Assembly: GCA_014804785.1 (NCBI GenBank)
Contig: JAAUZD010000016.1
Location: 5,281-37,296 of the forward strand
Source of the DNA: Lachnospiraceae bacterium
GTDB taxonomy: Bacteria > Bacillota > Clostridia > Lachnospirales > Lachnospiraceae
Length of the DNA stretch: 32,016 nucleotides
Direction of reading: 5' to 3'
Below the pieces are notes generated by a model, which did not search any database, was not told the origin of the DNA, and saw only the letters and a program-made list of their open reading frames with translations. Made by a program: the position numbers and the translations under genes. Positions 24,136 to 31,588 of the stretch are shown one piece after another (positions within the stretch are counted from its first letter, which is position 1; each line of letters begins with the position of its first letter).

Positions 24136-24164
24136 TTGACAATGTAAACAAATTGGTATATATT
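24136..24164 (+). promoter_or_regulatory. Promoter of the antitoxin gene
   Basis: A perfect TTGACA (24136-24141), a 17-bp spacer and TATATT (24159-24164). The predicted leader is about 15 nt and carries AAGGTGA before the ATG at 24187. Confidence 0.7.
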
Positions 24165-24186
24165 TTAGATGAAAGAAGGTGATATT

Positions 24187-24459
24187 ATGGCCACTGTACA
24201 AACTCAGATAAGGATAGATGAAGATGTTAAAAAACAGGCGGTAGAGTTGTTTAATCAACTTGGGCTTGATATGTCCAGCGCAGTGAATATGTTTTTGAGG
24301 CAGGCTATCATGCGCGGTGGACTTCCTTTTAGCGTAGAAATTCCTAAATTTAAGCCGGAAGTGCTAGACGCTATGGAGGAAGCAAAACAAATCAGCAGAG
24401 ATCCAAATACCAAAAGATATGGCAGTTTTGCGGAAGCACTGGAGGACATCGATTTATGA
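24187..24459 (+). CDS. RelB/DinJ-family antitoxin
   Basis: This 90-residue protein has the ribbon-helix-helix start of DinJ/RelB antitoxins: TVQTQIRIDEDVKKQA, then LFNQLGLDMSSAVNMFLRQA, then the toxin-binding tail with PEVLDAMEEAKQISRDP. Such proteins bind their own promoter and neutralise a YafQ/RelE-type mRNA interferase. ATG 24187 is chosen over an ATG six codons upstream because AAGGTGA precedes it. Its TGA stop overlaps the ATG of the toxin remnant (ATGA), the standard arrangement. Because that toxin is truncated, this antitoxin appears to be an orphan here. Confidence 0.9.
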   Translation: MATVQTQIRIDEDVKKQAVELFNQLGLDMSSAVNMFLRQAIMRGGLPFSVEIPKFKPEVLDAMEEAKQISRDPNTKRYGSFAEALEDIDL

Positions 24460-24575
24460 AATATGAATTAGTCCTTACCGGGAAATTTAAGAAAAGCTTG
24501 AAACTTGCTAAAAAAGTCACCTCATCTGATTTTTTATTTGACAACTATCCATCAGTCGATTATAATTACAACTAA
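24456..24575 (+). pseudogene. Truncated YafQ-family toxin gene remnant
   Basis: The frame starts at the ATGA overlap with the antitoxin and reads MKYELVLTGKFKKSLKLAKK, the usual YafQ/RelE N-terminus. It then changes to unrelated sequence and stops after 39 residues; intact toxins have about 90 and carry catalytic His/Asp residues in the missing part. The break lies near 24515. The unrelated part holds the tyrS promoter, which suggests a deletion that joined the toxin start to the tyrS control region. Confidence 0.8.
24538..24566 (+). promoter_or_regulatory. Consensus sigma-A promoter for the T-box/tyrS transcript
   Basis: TTGACA (24538-24543), exactly 17 bp, then TATAAT (24561-24566): a perfect consensus. 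It predicts a start near 24573 and a leader of about 320 nt, fitting a T-box. Confidence 0.85.
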
Positions 24576-24876
24576 TTTCATACAAGTGATTGAATTTAAA
24601 AGCAATGATAAGAAGAAGTAGCATAAAGTGAAACATACAGAAAGCAGCCGGTTGATGAGAGGCGCATGGGAAGCTATATGTGAATACATCTTTGAGCTTC
24701 GCACCAAATAATCTTATGATTTAGTAGGCTGCGACGGTTCCTGCATCCGTTAACATGCTAGAGTATAAGCCCCAGGCGGGTCGTACTTGAAGAGGTAAGC
24801 AGCGTAAGCTGTTTATGAACATTAGGTGGTATCACGAGATTTGACTCTCGTCCTATTGAAGGACGGGAGTTTTTTA
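24573..24876 (+). promoter_or_regulatory. Tyrosine T-box leader of tyrS
   Basis: This leader senses uncharged tRNA-Tyr and controls read-through into tyrS. A stem I element has arms GAAGCT (24670-24675) and AGCTTC (24695-24700) enclosing GAATACATC, whose UAC at 24685-24687 fits a Tyr specifier codon. The conserved T-box sequence AGGTGGTATCACGAG lies at 24824-24838 and can compete with the terminator stem at 24845-24869. The boundaries are approximate; the 5' end is set by the promoter. Confidence 0.88.
24845..24876 (+). terminator. T-box regulated terminator
   Basis: CTCTCGTCC (24845-24853) pairs with GGACGGGAG (24861-24869, one G-U pair), followed by six T. Part of the 5' arm would pair with the T-box bulge region in the antiterminator form. 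Confidence 0.85.
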
Positions 24877-24894
24877 TTTAGGAGGAAAAATGAA

Positions 24895-26127
24895 ATGACA
24901 ACTAATGAAACTTTTTTAAGCCGGGAAGTCAACCGTCAGATGCGCATTATCTTAAAGGGCGCCGCACAACTTATCGGAGAAGAAGATTTAAGAGCAAAAC
25001 TAGAACGCTCGATCCGAACAGATAAGCCCCTCATCGTCAAGCTGGGTCTGGATCCCAGCGCGCCGGACATTCACTTAGGTCACGCGGTAGTTCTTCGCAA
25101 ATTGAAGCAGCTGCAGGACTTAGGACACCATATCGTAATCATCATCGGTGACTTTACCGGACGCATCGGTGACCCAACCGGAAAATCAAAGGGACGCAAA
25201 GCTCTTTCCGACAGCGAAATTCTGCTCAATGCGCAGACCTATCAGGAACAGGTTTTCCGCGTGCTCGACAAGGATAAAACAGAAGTCCGCTACAACGGAG
25301 AATGGCTGGAACTTTTAAATATGGAGGAAATACTAAAACTTGCCGCCAGTACTACCGTTGCCAGAATGCTGGAGCGGGATGATTTCCAGAACCGCTACTC
25401 CCACAATGTCCCTATCGGTCTGCATGAATTCTTTTACCCTCTCATGCAGGCTTACGATTCCGTTGCCATAAAAGCGGATATTGAACTTGGCGGCACCGAC
25501 CAGACCTTCAACATCCTAATGGGACGCTCCCTTCAAAAATCCTTAAATCAAGAGCCCCAGGCCGCACTCTTCATGCCTATATTAGAAGGACTTGACGGCG
25601 TGGAGAAAATGAGCAAAAGCCTTGGAAATTACATTGGCGTACAGGAAGAGGCAAATGTCATGTTCAAAAAGATTATGGAAGTCCCTGACTCTCTCATCAT
25701 CAGATACTTTGAACTGGCAACCGACATTCTGCCGGATGAACTGGATAAAATAAAATCCTCCCTTGATAACGGCTGTAATCCCAAAGACTGCAAACTGCTT
25801 CTGGCACGCACCATCACCGCCTTATACCACACCCCAGACGAAACCGCTGCCGCCGAAGAATTTTTCCGCCAGGCATTTACCAATAAGGGAATACCAGAAG
25901 AAGTTCCCTCACTTCCCATCCCCTCCGGAAAAGACAGCCTGCTGCAAGCAGTTCCTCTCCTTGTGCAAAGCGGTTTTACGGCAAGCAGCAATGAATTCCG
26001 CCGCCTGCTCACCCAGGGCGGCATCTCCTTAAACGGAGAAAAAATCACCTCTCTGGATACCGCTATCGTCAGTGGTGATGTGCTGAAAATCGGGAAAAAG
26101 AAGTTTGTCAGATTTGTATTTGCATAA
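24895..26127 (+). CDS. tyrS: Tyrosyl-tRNA synthetase (TyrZ-like type)
   Basis: This 410-residue cytosolic class I synthetase attaches tyrosine to tRNA-Tyr. The catalytic domain has HLGH (60-63, the HIGH motif), GDFTGRIGDPTGKS, the tyrosine-site block QAYDSVAIKADIELGGTDQ and KMSKS (238-242). The C-terminal part (about 345-410) is an S4 RNA-binding domain (SSNEFRRLLTQGGISLNGEKI). The HLGH/KMSKS combination and length fit the TyrZ branch. ATG 24895 is set by GGAGG 9 nt upstream. An out-of-frame ATG at 24890 reads only ATG-AAA-TGA. Control is by the tyrosine T-box directly upstream. It is a single-gene transcript, convergent with the AraC gene. Confidence 0.97.
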   Translation: MTTNETFLSREVNRQMRIILKGAAQLIGEEDLRAKLERSIRTDKPLIVKLGLDPSAPDIHLGHAVVLRKLKQLQDLGHHIVIIIGDFTGRIGDPTGKSKGRKALSDSEILLNAQTYQEQVFRVLDKDKTEVRYNGEWLELLNMEEILKLAASTTVARMLERDDFQNRYSHNVPIGLHEFFYPLMQAYDSVAIKADIELGGTDQTFNILMGRSLQKSLNQEPQAALFMPILEGLDGVEKMSKSLGNYIGVQEEANVMFKKIMEVPDSLIIRYFELATDILPDELDKIKSSLDNGCNPKDCKLLLARTITALYHTPDETAAAEEFFRQAFTNKGIPEEVPSLPIPSGKDSLLQAVPLLVQSGFTASSNEFRRLLTQGGISLNGEKITSLDTAIVSGDVLKIGKKKFVRFVFA

Positions 26128-26159
26128 ATGCCCATTTCCCCTCTATTCATTATCAGCCG

Positions 26160-27053
26160 CTATTCTGTACCATATTTGCGATACTCCCGAGGTGTCGTAT
26201 TATAAAAGCGCTTGAACATTTTTGCAAAATTGCTGGGACTGTCAAATCCGCACAGCCCCGCAATTTCTGAGATGCTGCTGGCAGGATTTTGCAAAAGAAG
26301 ATCTGCTCCCCGCATGATTCTGTATTTCAGCAAATATTGCATGGGCGAAAGCTGGATGGTTCTCTGGAAACAGCGCAGGCATTCTCTTTCGCCTATACCC
26401 GCTACTTTGGCAATTTCCGTCAGACTTATGTTTTCTGCAAAATGATTATGAATATAATCCAGCATTTTGGTCGTGCGCAGATGATCCTGATGGGGTCTCT
26501 TATCCTCCACCCTTATCTCAGACTCAAACTGCTGATATAAGAAAAGACATATGCGGGACAAATTTTCCCTGACAGCAAATTCAAATCCCGGCACGTCTGA
26601 TTTCAATGCATCAAACGCACTTATAAAAGCTGTCACCTGTTCTTTATGTTGCTCCGCTCTTAATAAAAATCCGTTAGGCGATGCGTCAATCAGAGGCAGT
26701 ATATATTTTTGCGCAAACACAGATTCTCTGCTCCCCGTAATCAGTGTGGGAGCAAAGACCAGAGACTGCAGTTCACATGTGGAAACAGCTTCCGCATAAT
26801 GGAGCACATTAGAATTGATGATAAAACAGTCTCCCTCTTCCAATTCATAAGTTTTTCCCGGTATCTGCAATTTCAGTTTTCCCTTTTTAGAATGCGCAAT
26901 CTCCAACTCTTCATGCCAATGCCATGGAACAATATACTTCGGCTGGCTTGTATAAATTTCCGAATACCCAGCACAAGGAAATTCCAGTGAACCATGTGCC
27001 CGTAACTCTTTGTAGTCACGATTGACACTTACACCACATTTTTGCAATCCCAT
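26160..27053 (-). CDS. AraC-family transcriptional regulator with N-terminal cupin
   Basis: This 297-residue regulator has a sugar-type sensing cupin (about 30-130) with WHWHEELEI and GDCFIINSNVLHYAE. It ends in the two-helix-turn-helix AraC domain (about 200-297), with ISLTEIAKVAGIGERECLRCF as the first helix-turn-helix and ISEIAGLCGFDSPSNFAKMF as the second. The start at 27053 follows AAAGGTG. The longer frame (ATG 27086) would leave only about 11 nt of leader after the promoter at 27104-27132 and has no Shine-Dalgarno. It is divergent from the MFS/PHP gene pair with overlapping -35 boxes, so it probably controls them and itself. Confidence 0.93.
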   Translation of the reverse strand: MGLQKCGVSVNRDYKELRAHGSLEFPCAGYSEIYTSQPKYIVPWHWHEELEIAHSKKGKLKLQIPGKTYELEEGDCFIINSNVLHYAEAVSTCELQSLVFAPTLITGSRESVFAQKYILPLIDASPNGFLLRAEQHKEQVTAFISAFDALKSDVPGFEFAVRENLSRICLFLYQQFESEIRVEDKRPHQDHLRTTKMLDYIHNHFAENISLTEIAKVAGIGERECLRCFQRTIQLSPMQYLLKYRIMRGADLLLQNPASSISEIAGLCGFDSPSNFAKMFKRFYNTTPREYRKYGTE

Positions 27054-27103
27054 TTTCCCACACCTTTCCCAAATGAGTTCTTCCATTCCGTCGTTTTTAT
27101 TAT

Positions 27104-27132
27104 ATTATACGTCCAAAATCAAGTTGCATCAA
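27104..27132 (-). promoter_or_regulatory. Promoter of the AraC-family gene
   Basis: Minus-strand TTGATG (27132-27127), 17 bp, TATAAT (27109-27104); a second overlapping TATAAT lies at 27104-27099. Its -35 box overlaps that of the divergent MFS promoter. Confidence 0.7.
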
Positions 27133-27152
27133 TTCTAATATGACGGTATTCT
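27124..27152 (+). promoter_or_regulatory. Promoter of the MFS/PHP pair
   Basis: TTGCAT (27124-27129), 17 bp, TATTCT (27147-27152). Three bases (27127-27129) are shared with the -35 of the AraC promoter on the other strand, so the two polymerases should compete and an activator could tip the balance. Confidence 0.6.
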
Positions 27153-27199
27153 TATAGCAACATCACATATTTTGCAAATGATACCAGGAGGGAAATAAA

Positions 27200-28381
27200 G
27201 TGTTTCAGTTGTTACTAACAATTATCTATCTTGCATTTATCAGCCTGGGTCTGCCCGACTCCCTTTTAGGTTCGGCATGGCCCGTCATGTATCAGGAATT
27301 AAATGTTTCCGTTTCTTATGCCGGAGGCATTTCAATGATCATCGCTCTGGGAACAATCATCTCCAGTCTGCTGAGTGACCGCCTGACTAGAAAATTCGGA
27401 ACAGGTCTGGTTACTGCCATCAGTGTACTCATGACAGCCGCTGCTCTTTTCGGCTTTTCTTTAAGCCACTCCTTCTTGCTGTTATGTATATGGGCAATTC
27501 CTTACGGTCTGGGTGCCGGAAGTGTGGATGCTTCCCTAAATAACTATGTAGCGCTTCACTATGCAAGCAGGCATATGAGCTGGCTGCACTGCATGTGGGG
27601 AATCGGTGCTTCCCTTGGACCATATATTATGGGATTTGCTCTGACAAATGGGCAGGGATGGAATATAGGCTATCGCTATATTGCCATTTTGCAGATTGTC
27701 CTGACCTGCGTTCTGCTGCTCAGCCTTCCGCTGTGGCAAAAGCGCACACTTAAGGCTTCTGATACAGATCATACCTCAGATACCGACAAACCGCTTTCCC
27801 TGGGCGCCATCCTGAAAATTCCCGGCGCAAAGGAAGTAATGATCACTTTTTTCTGCTACTGTGCCCTGGAGCAAACTGCCGGCTTATGGATCAGCAGTTA
27901 TCTTGTCCTTCATAAGAATCTGCCTACCGAGACAGCTGCCTCCTTCGCCGGATGGTTCTTTATTGGAATTACGATCGGCAGAGCCTTAAGCGGCTTTCTC
28001 ACCATGAAGCTGAATGACACACAGATGGTTCGTTTAGGACAGAGCATTATTTTGGCAGGCTGCCTCGTTTTGCTGCTGCCTTTGGGCAGTGAGATTTCTT
28101 TTGTCGGTCTGGTTTTGATCGGTCTGGGATGTGCACCCATTTATCCCTGCATCATTCACTCCACGCCGGCACATTTCGGCGCAGATAAATCCCAGGCCAT
28201 CATCGGAGTACAAATGGCTTTTGCCTATATCGGCACCTGCCTGATGCCTCCGCTGTTCGGTCTTATTGCAAACCATATCAGCATTACATTATTTCCGATA
28301 TACCTATTATTAATCTTGATTTTAATGTTCATCATGCACGAAGCGTTACTGAAAAAATGCACAAACAGGAGGATTTTATGA
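27200..28381 (+). CDS. MFS transporter
   Basis: This 393-residue membrane protein has twelve hydrophobic segments in two halves. It has the family motif A in SSLLSDRLTRKFGTG between helices 2 and 3, a weaker counterpart in the second half, and the helix 1 pattern ISLGLPDSLLGSAWPVM seen in sugar-type permeases such as FucP relatives. The start is a GTG with AGGAGGG 7 nt upstream. Its stop overlaps the start of the PHP gene (ATGA), so the two are coupled. The regulator next door is AraC-type, consistent with uptake of a small organic compound; the substrate is unknown. Confidence 0.9.
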   Translation: MFQLLLTIIYLAFISLGLPDSLLGSAWPVMYQELNVSVSYAGGISMIIALGTIISSLLSDRLTRKFGTGLVTAISVLMTAAALFGFSLSHSFLLLCIWAIPYGLGAGSVDASLNNYVALHYASRHMSWLHCMWGIGASLGPYIMGFALTNGQGWNIGYRYIAILQIVLTCVLLLSLPLWQKRTLKASDTDHTSDTDKPLSLGAILKIPGAKEVMITFFCYCALEQTAGLWISSYLVLHKNLPTETAASFAGWFFIGITIGRALSGFLTMKLNDTQMVRLGQSIILAGCLVLLLPLGSEISFVGLVLIGLGCAPIYPCIIHSTPAHFGADKSQAIIGVQMAFAYIGTCLMPPLFGLIANHISITLFPIYLLLILILMFIMHEALLKKCTNRRIL

Positions 28382-29289
28382 TCGACTTACATATGCACAG
28401 TTTCTATAGCGAAGATGGAGAGTTTTCACCTGCTGCTCTGGTAGAAAAATGCGCCGCACTGAATATTAAAAGGATGTCCATTACTGACCACAATTGTGTG
28501 CGGGCCAATTTCGAAGCCGAAAGTCTGGCAGACAAAAAGGGAATTGCATACATTCCAGGCATTGAGATTGACTGCGTTCATGAAAACAATGGCTTTCACA
28601 TATTAGGATATGGAATTGATTATCGTAGTGCGGATTTTGAAATGATTGAAAAAAATATCCGTTCCCAAAGCTTTGAAGCATCTCTCAAGATGCTTGAACT
28701 GACACAGACGCTCGGTTTTCATGTGACCGAAAATGATATGTGGCATCTATCTAAAAATTCCTATTGGTCTGAAACCTGGACCGGAGAAATGTTTGCAGAA
28801 GTGCTGCTTACCAATTCTGCATATAAAGACCATCCCCTGCTTGCACCATACCGCAGCGGCGGAGCAAGAGGGGATAATCCTTACGTAAATTTCTACTGGG
28901 ACTTTTATGCACCGGGCAAACCCTGCCACGCCACAATACACTATCCCCAAATGCGGGAAATCATTGACTTGATCCACAATAATCACGGTTTTGCTGTACT
29001 TGCCCATCCGGGTGTCAATTTAAAGGGCAGGCAGCATCTTCTCCCAGAAATCATACGCCTTGGAATTGACGGAATCGAGGCGTTCTCCAGCTATCATCTG
29101 CCTGATCAGGCTGCCGGCTTTTGCACTGCTGCAGAGCAATATCGACTCTGCATCACTTGCGGCAGCGATTTTCACGGAAAGACCAAACCAGCCATTGAGA
29201 TTGGAAATCACGGCTGTACCATTTCCGATGAAAGCCTGCCATGCATTATTTATAATGGAAAGCCCATACAAGAACAGGTACCAAAATAA
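28378..29289 (+). CDS. PHP-domain phosphoesterase
   Basis: This 303-residue cytosolic metal-dependent phosphoesterase of the PHP superfamily shows H5-x-H7 and SED (11-13) in DLHMHSFYSEDGEF, then TDHN (Asp37, His38), Glu63 in GIEID, His68, the VLAHPG block and the final D-x-H of CGSDFHG. All metal-binding positions are present. Relatives include 3',5'-nucleoside bisphosphate phosphatases of the YciV/RNase AM group, but a long insertion after residue 100 sets it apart. ATG 28378 has AGGAGG 5 nt upstream inside the MFS gene. Its last 44 bp overlap the 3' end of the convergent MerR gene. Confidence 0.9.
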   Translation: MIDLHMHSFYSEDGEFSPAALVEKCAALNIKRMSITDHNCVRANFEAESLADKKGIAYIPGIEIDCVHENNGFHILGYGIDYRSADFEMIEKNIRSQSFEASLKMLELTQTLGFHVTENDMWHLSKNSYWSETWTGEMFAEVLLTNSAYKDHPLLAPYRSGGARGDNPYVNFYWDFYAPGKPCHATIHYPQMREIIDLIHNNHGFAVLAHPGVNLKGRQHLLPEIIRLGIDGIEAFSSYHLPDQAAGFCTAAEQYRLCITCGSDFHGKTKPAIEIGNHGCTISDESLPCIIYNGKPIQEQVPK

Positions 29290-30082
29290 CCGCCGTAAGA
29301 AGACACATCCATAGGCTCTGACCAGTCGGAACTCTGGTAAGTACAATAAACAGAACCAGCATGATGGCAAGCATACTACCGGAAATAAACCTGTAAATTT
29401 TTCTCTTTCCCTGTGAAATGCTGCCATCTTCCACCATCTCGGGATGCGTCATAGTGCAATGTATCACCGCACCAAAACGCCCTATGACGCGCTCTGCCGT
29501 GTACTCTGTGCCGTCGATTTCAAAAACCGGATACATTCCTTCCTTACTGATTACCAGATTCACCTCATTCTCATCTGCATATGCCAGAAGTGCGTCTGTA
29601 AATTCCCGGGGATTCATGACCATGGTATCCGGTCTGAATGTAAAGGTCCGCATTGCTTCCTCTTTCTTCACCTGCTTATAATCATTTAAAATTGACATGA
29701 AAATTCCCCCCTTCTTCTCCATCTCATCCATTTTAAGAAGCACCGCATCTGCATCCAGCGTTTTAAGTTCTTCATGACACAAATCCTTACAGATGCTGAT
29801 ACATGACTCCAGTTCACTTTTCCTTTCCAGCAGACTGTCCAGATGCTTTTGAATTGCCTGATCAAAGGGAGTTTCTTCATCCATAATTTTCCGAATATCT
29901 TCTATCGGCATATCCAGCTTCCGCAACACCTTAATAATCTGAAGCATTTTCACATCTTCCTGTGTATACTCCCGATAATTGTTCGTTTCGTTTCTTGCCG
30001 GATGGACCAGTCCCTTTTTTTCATAGAAGCGAATATTCTGTTTGCTGATACCCGTCATGCTTTCCAGTTCATTGATATTCAC
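29246..30082 (-). CDS. Membrane-anchored MerR-family regulator
   Basis: This 278-residue protein has a MerR winged helix-turn-helix (1-70: GISKQNIRFYEKKGLV, DMPIEDIRKIM), a dimerising coiled coil (about 75-125) and an extra domain (about 145-215). Two membrane helices end the chain (about 232-249 and 256-275). Most MerR regulators are soluble. Within the coiled coil C94, C98, C102 and H103 are spaced i, i+4, i+8, on one face. The start is a GTG with GGAGG 8 nt upstream; an ATG in between runs into a stop. Its own promoter has the 19-bp spacer typical of MerR targets, so it likely controls itself. Confidence 0.9.
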   Translation of the reverse strand: MNINELESMTGISKQNIRFYEKKGLVHPARNETNNYREYTQEDVKMLQIIKVLRKLDMPIEDIRKIMDEETPFDQAIQKHLDSLLERKSELESCISICKDLCHEELKTLDADAVLLKMDEMEKKGGIFMSILNDYKQVKKEEAMRTFTFRPDTMVMNPREFTDALLAYADENEVNLVISKEGMYPVFEIDGTEYTAERVIGRFGAVIHCTMTHPEMVEDGSISQGKRKIYRFISGSMLAIMLVLFIVLTRVPTGQSLWMCLLTAVILVPVLVWAFHYK

Positions 30083-30112
30083 TGCAACATCCTCCCTGCT
30101 TCTTTTGGGTAG

Positions 30113-30143
30113 AGTATATGGGTTATAGTTGGTATAAGGTCAA
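30113..30143 (-). promoter_or_regulatory. MerR-type promoter with 19-bp spacer and operator dyad
   Basis: Minus-strand TTGACC (30143-30138) and TATACT (30118-30113) are 19 bp apart, the over-long spacing that MerR proteins correct by twisting DNA. Inside the spacer is the dyad TTATA-N5-TATAA (30123-30137), at the place where MerR dimers bind. Confidence 0.75.
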
Positions 30144-30265
30144 GAAATATTTCATGTTTGATGCATTTTTTTACTATTTATTTTATCATAATTATCGCTG
30201 TGAGTAATTATGATATTCCACACCTAAAATTCATACGGTTACATCGTCACAATTTATTCTATATA

Positions 30266-30297
30266 CAAATTTGTGCGGTTATAACCGCGCAAATTTG
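30266..30297. promoter_or_regulatory. 32-bp near-perfect palindrome upstream of the AAA_14 ATPase gene
   Basis: The central GCGGTTATAACCGC (30275-30288) is perfect. It is flanked on both sides by CAAATTTG, and only one base pair (30274/30289) breaks the symmetry. GCGGTTATAA recurs at 30315-30324 inside the promoter spacer, and a weaker half site lies near 30235-30241. The layout is that of a multi-site operator. Confidence 0.75.
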
Positions 30298-30307
30298 TTT
30301 TACAATG

Positions 30308-30336
30308 TTGTTTCGCGGTTATAAATGTATTATAAT
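30308..30336 (+). promoter_or_regulatory. Promoter of the AAA_14 ATPase gene
   Basis: TTGTTT (30308-30313), 17 bp, perfect TATAAT (30331-30336). The spacer contains a GCGGTTATAA half site, so a protein bound there would block polymerase. Confidence 0.65.
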
Positions 30337-30369
30337 GAGCATATACTATTACAGGAGGTAGTGGTCTGC

Positions 30370-31584
30370 ATGATTAAACGTGAACAATATATGAAACAAA
30401 TTCGTCCTTTTATAAACAGTGATCTGGTCAAAGTTCTGACCGGAATACGACGCTCAGGCAAGTCCGTGATGCTGGATTTGATTAAACAGGAACTTATGGA
30501 ATCCGGAATATCCAAATCTCAATTCCTAACGATCAATTTTGAGACAATGGATAATGCAAAATATTGCACTGCCCAGGCGCTTCATGATAGAATTGAGCAT
30601 TTTTTTTCATCCGTAAATGGTAAAGCCTATCTTTTCTTCGATGAAATACAGGAAGTACAGGAATGGGAACGGTGCATCAATTCCTGTCGTGTAGAATATG
30701 ATTGCGACATTTACATTACTGGTTCAAACGCCAGACTGCTTTCCGGCGAGCTTGCAACTTATCTTGCCGGACGCTATGTGGAATTTGTGATTTATCCCTT
30801 TTCATTCTCCGAATTTCTAGAGGTTCATAGGTTAGGTCATCCTTCTGCTGATACTTCGCTTATTTTCCGCGATTACATTCTAACTGGGGGGATGCCTTTT
30901 CTCACAAACCTTCTTGGAACCCCAGATGCCTGTACACAGTATTTAAAGGATATCTATAATTCTGTGGTTCTGAAAGACGTGGTGAAACGGAACAACATCC
31001 GCGATGTAGATCTGTTAGAACGGACAATCACCTATTTGCTGGCAAACGTTGGTCATTCCTTCAGCGCAAACAGCCTGAGTAAATATTTTAAAAGTGAAAA
31101 CCGTACCGTCTCTCACGAAACAATTTTGAATTATATCAAGGCATGCTCCGAAGCATTCCTTTTTTATAAAATAAACAGAGAGGATCTTATTAGAAAAAAA
31201 GTCCTCTCTGTCAATGAGAAATACTATGTTGCCGATCATGGTTTACGTGAAGCCGTCTACGGTTCCAACAATCGTGACATGGATCAAATACTTGAAAACA
31301 TTGTCTGTCTGGAATTACTTCGCCGGGGCTATTGTGTATCCGTGGGTAAATCCAATTCAAGGGAAATTGACTTTGTATCTGTCAAAAACGGGCAACGGCT
31401 TTATATTCAGGTTTCCTATCTCCTTGCCAACGCAGAAACTATTGAACGCGAATTTGGCGTTTATAAAAATATTTCAGACAATTACCCTAAATACGTACTT
31501 TCCATGGATGAATTCGACATGAGCCGAAATGGCATCAAACACTTTCATATCCGGGATTTTCTTTTAATGGAGGAATGGATCTGA
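30370..31584 (+). CDS. AAA_14 / DUF4143 family ATPase
   Basis: This 404-residue cytosolic protein is common in anaerobes and of unknown role. The AAA_14 domain has Walker A GIRRSGKS (25-32), Walker B YLFFDEIQEVQEWE (DEIQ 91-94) and sensor ITGSNARLLSGELATYLAGR. A helical winged part follows. The C-terminal DUF4143 domain has the endonuclease-like strand order E-N-I-V-x-L-E-L-L-R-R-G, REIDFV and YIQVSY, in which the usual (D/E)-x-K is replaced by Q-x-S, so it may be non-catalytic. ATG 30370 is used because the predicted transcription start lies near 30343. AGGAGG is 11 nt upstream, and a GTG at 30361 is too close to it. Confidence 0.9.
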   Translation: MIKREQYMKQIRPFINSDLVKVLTGIRRSGKSVMLDLIKQELMESGISKSQFLTINFETMDNAKYCTAQALHDRIEHFFSSVNGKAYLFFDEIQEVQEWERCINSCRVEYDCDIYITGSNARLLSGELATYLAGRYVEFVIYPFSFSEFLEVHRLGHPSADTSLIFRDYILTGGMPFLTNLLGTPDACTQYLKDIYNSVVLKDVVKRNNIRDVDLLERTITYLLANVGHSFSANSLSKYFKSENRTVSHETILNYIKACSEAFLFYKINREDLIRKKVLSVNEKYYVADHGLREAVYGSNNRDMDQILENIVCLELLRRGYCVSVGKSNSREIDFVSVKNGQRLYIQVSYLLANAETIEREFGVYKNISDNYPKYVLSMDEFDMSRNGIKHFHIRDFLLMEEWI

Positions 31585-31588
31585 AGCT

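Noticed and set aside
24456-24575. Functional short YafQ toxin
   Set aside because: Only the first 20 of about 90 residues match the family and the catalytic part is missing.
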